DNA from: Site-B1 sp963827785
GTDB taxonomy: Bacteria > Bacteroidota > Bacteroidia > Flavobacteriales > Flavobacteriaceae
Reading direction: 5' to 3'
Assembly (NCBI GenBank): GCA_963827785.1
Contig: CAWHCT010000005.1
Location: 62,001-126,000 of the forward strand
DNA: 64,000 bases
In this document: one piece after another, positions 62,649 through 64,000 of the stretch
Layout of the letters: each line of letters starts with the position of its first letter
Position numbering within the stretch: the stretch's first letter is position 1
Program-made: the position numbers and the translations under genes
The notes under the pieces: generated by a model
What the model saw: the letters and a program-made list of their open reading frames with translations, nothing else
Database searches by the model: none
What the model was told of the DNA's origin: nothing

Positions 62649-64000
62649 ATGAACGTACATTTTATTGCAATTGGTGGTGCAGCTATGCACAATTTAGCAA
62701 TTGCTCTGCATAATAAAGGGTATCACGTTACCGGAAGTGATGATACTATATTTGACCCATCAAGATCTCGACTAGAAGCTAAAGGATTACTACCGAAAAC
62801 TTATGGTTGGTATCCGGAAAAGATCACTCAAAATTTAGATGCCATTGTTTTAGGCATGCATGCTAAAGAAGATAATCCGGAATTATTGAAGGCGCAGGAA
62901 TTAGGACTGAAAATCTATAGTTACCCGGAATTTTTATACGAACAATCAAAAAACAAAACAAGAGTAGTTATTGGCGGAAGTCATGGAAAAACAACCATAA
63001 CATCTATGATTCTGCATGTGATGCATTATCATGATAGAGATGTCGATTATATGGTAGGAGCGCAGCTTGAAGGTTTTGACGTCATGGTAAAACTTACAGA
63101 AGATAATGATTTTATTGTTCTGGAAGGGGATGAGTATTTAAGCTCACCAATTGACAGACGTCCAAAATTCCATTTATACAAACCAAATATTGCCTTGTTG
63201 AGTGGGATTGCATGGGATCATATTAATGTCTTTCCCACCTATGAAGGGTATGTGGAACAGTTCAGTATTTTTATTGATAGCATTGTAAAAGGTGGAAGCA
63301 TAACCTATAACGAAGAAGATCCGGAAGTGAAAAGAGTTGTGGAAGCTTCAAAAAACACCATTCGCAAATTACCTTATCAAACTCCTGATTATACTGTTGA
63401 AAACGGACAAACATTATTGGAAACTCCTGAAGGACCATTGCCTATAGAAGTATTTGGTAAACATAACTTAAACAATTTAGCAGGAGCAAAATGGATCTGC
63501 CAACACATGGGAATTGACGAAGATGATTTTTATGAAGCCATTGCTACTTTTAAAGGGGCCAGCAAGCGTTTAGAGAAAATTGCAGAAAACAAAAACGGTG
63601 TCGCTTATAAAGATTTTGCGCATTCACCAAGTAAGGTGGAAGCAACTACAAAAGCAGTCAAAGAACAGTATAAAAACAGAAGCTTGGTTGCTTGTTTAGA
63701 ATTACATACCTACAGCAGTTTAAATGCCGAATTTTTAAAGGAATATAAAGGTGCTTTGGATGCTGCAGATGTTGCTGTTGTGTTTTATTCACCACATGCA
63801 GTCGAAATAAAAAAATTAGAGGAGGTCACTCATGAGCAAATAGCTGATGCTTTCCAGCGAGACGATTTGATTATTTACACCAATCCGGATGATTTTAAGC
63901 AGTTCTTATTTTCTCAAAATTTTGACAATAAAACCTTGTTGCTTATGAGTTCCGGTAATTATGGTGGATTGGATTTTGAGGAGGTTAAAGGGTTGATTCA
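62649..64000 (+). CDS. mpl: Mur ligase Mpl, muropeptide recycling (partial, runs off the end)
   Basis: Mpl joins the recycled tripeptide L-Ala-D-Glu-meso-DAP to UDP-MurNAc. From ATG 62649 the N-terminal Rossmann domain reads HFIAIGGAAMHNLAIALHNKG with VTGSDD, where MurC has GIGGxGMSG. The ATP loop is VIGGSHGKTTITSM, followed by VLEGDEYLSSPIDRRPKF and LLSGIAWDHINVF, typical of Mpl rather than MurC. FGKHNLNNLAGAKWI and KDFAHSPSKVEATTKAV belong to the central and C-terminal domains. The frame is open for 450 codons to the window end. With anmK in the same window it supports an active cell-wall recycling pathway. Confidence 0.92.
   Translation, partial: MNVHFIAIGGAAMHNLAIALHNKGYHVTGSDDTIFDPSRSRLEAKGLLPKTYGWYPEKITQNLDAIVLGMHAKEDNPELLKAQELGLKIYSYPEFLYEQSKNKTRVVIGGSHGKTTITSMILHVMHYHDRDVDYMVGAQLEGFDVMVKLTEDNDFIVLEGDEYLSSPIDRRPKFHLYKPNIALLSGIAWDHINVFPTYEGYVEQFSIFIDSIVKGGSITYNEEDPEVKRVVEASKNTIRKLPYQTPDYTVENGQTLLETPEGPLPIEVFGKHNLNNLAGAKWICQHMGIDEDDFYEAIATFKGASKRLEKIAENKNGVAYKDFAHSPSKVEATTKAVKEQYKNRSLVACLELHTYSSLNAEFLKEYKGALDAADVAVVFYSPHAVEIKKLEEVTHEQIADAFQRDDLIIYTNPDDFKQFLFSQNFDNKTLLLMSSGNYGGLDFEEVKGLI

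Overview
This window reads as the chromosome of a member of the Bacteroidota, most likely a marine-type Flavobacteriaceae. The reasons are the low G+C content, the 16S 3' end reading GGAACACCTCCTTT, repeated TAnnTTTG promoter elements, few Shine-Dalgarno sequences, gliding and type IX secretion genes (gldJ, porU, porV), and cargo proteins with a C-terminal T9SS sorting tail. No phage, transposon, CRISPR array or plasmid backbone is visible.

Layout. 1-4.1 kb: the 3' part of an rRNA operon (16S end, tRNA-Ile, tRNA-Ala, 23S, 5S) and its terminator. 4.2-12.6 kb: acyl-CoA dehydrogenase (-), then anmK, a Glu/Leu dehydrogenase, nhaD, exbB-exbD-tonB-like and folC (+). 12.7-13.1 kb: two tRNA-Val genes with different anticodons, plus a duplicated tRNA 3' end. 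13.1-21.5 kb: murF and gldJ (-), divergent from porU and porV (+). 21.6-24.8 kb: cdd, pdhA, pdhC. 24.8-34.2 kb: an AraC-type regulator, an SDR, a secreted Gfo/Idh/MocA protein, a SprT-like protein, manC, a DUF389 protein, mlaE-mlaF and a pafA-type phosphatase. 34.2-43.5 kb on the minus strand: a GT2/methyltransferase/KAS III set, gcvP, an ECF sigma factor with a zinc-finger partner, and an M3 peptidase; a UbiA-like membrane protein lies among them on the plus strand. 43.7-48.8 kb: two paralogous LamG T9SS cargo proteins. 49.0-55.1 kb: purE-purK (-), an hpt-adk fusion, obg, a DUF4136 lipoprotein and an SDR-DinB chimera. 55.1-64 kb: a very long alpha-2-macroglobulin gene (-), a TPR protein, and the start of an mpl ligase cut by the window end.

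Together the genes cover cell-wall synthesis and recycling (murF, mpl, anmK), energy and central carbon metabolism (pdhA/pdhC, gcvP, Glu/Leu dehydrogenase), purine metabolism (purEK, hpt-adk), envelope energisation and lipid transport (exbBD/tonB-like, mlaEF), and protein secretion with its cargo (porU/porV/gldJ and LamG proteins).

Sequence quality matters here. Nearly every gene from 4.6 to 21.5 kb, including normally indispensable ones such as murF, is broken by single-base indels. A few more indels occur at 47.06, 55.01, 55.51 and 58.19 kb. The conserved protein resumes in another frame each time, so sequencing or assembly error is the best explanation, and I give full gene extents rather than fragments. 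I found no convincing new multi-gene system. The most unusual objects are the SDR-DinB chimera, an AraC regulator with a cyclase-like N-terminus, the nested inverted repeats before mpl, and the tRNA-Val remnant.
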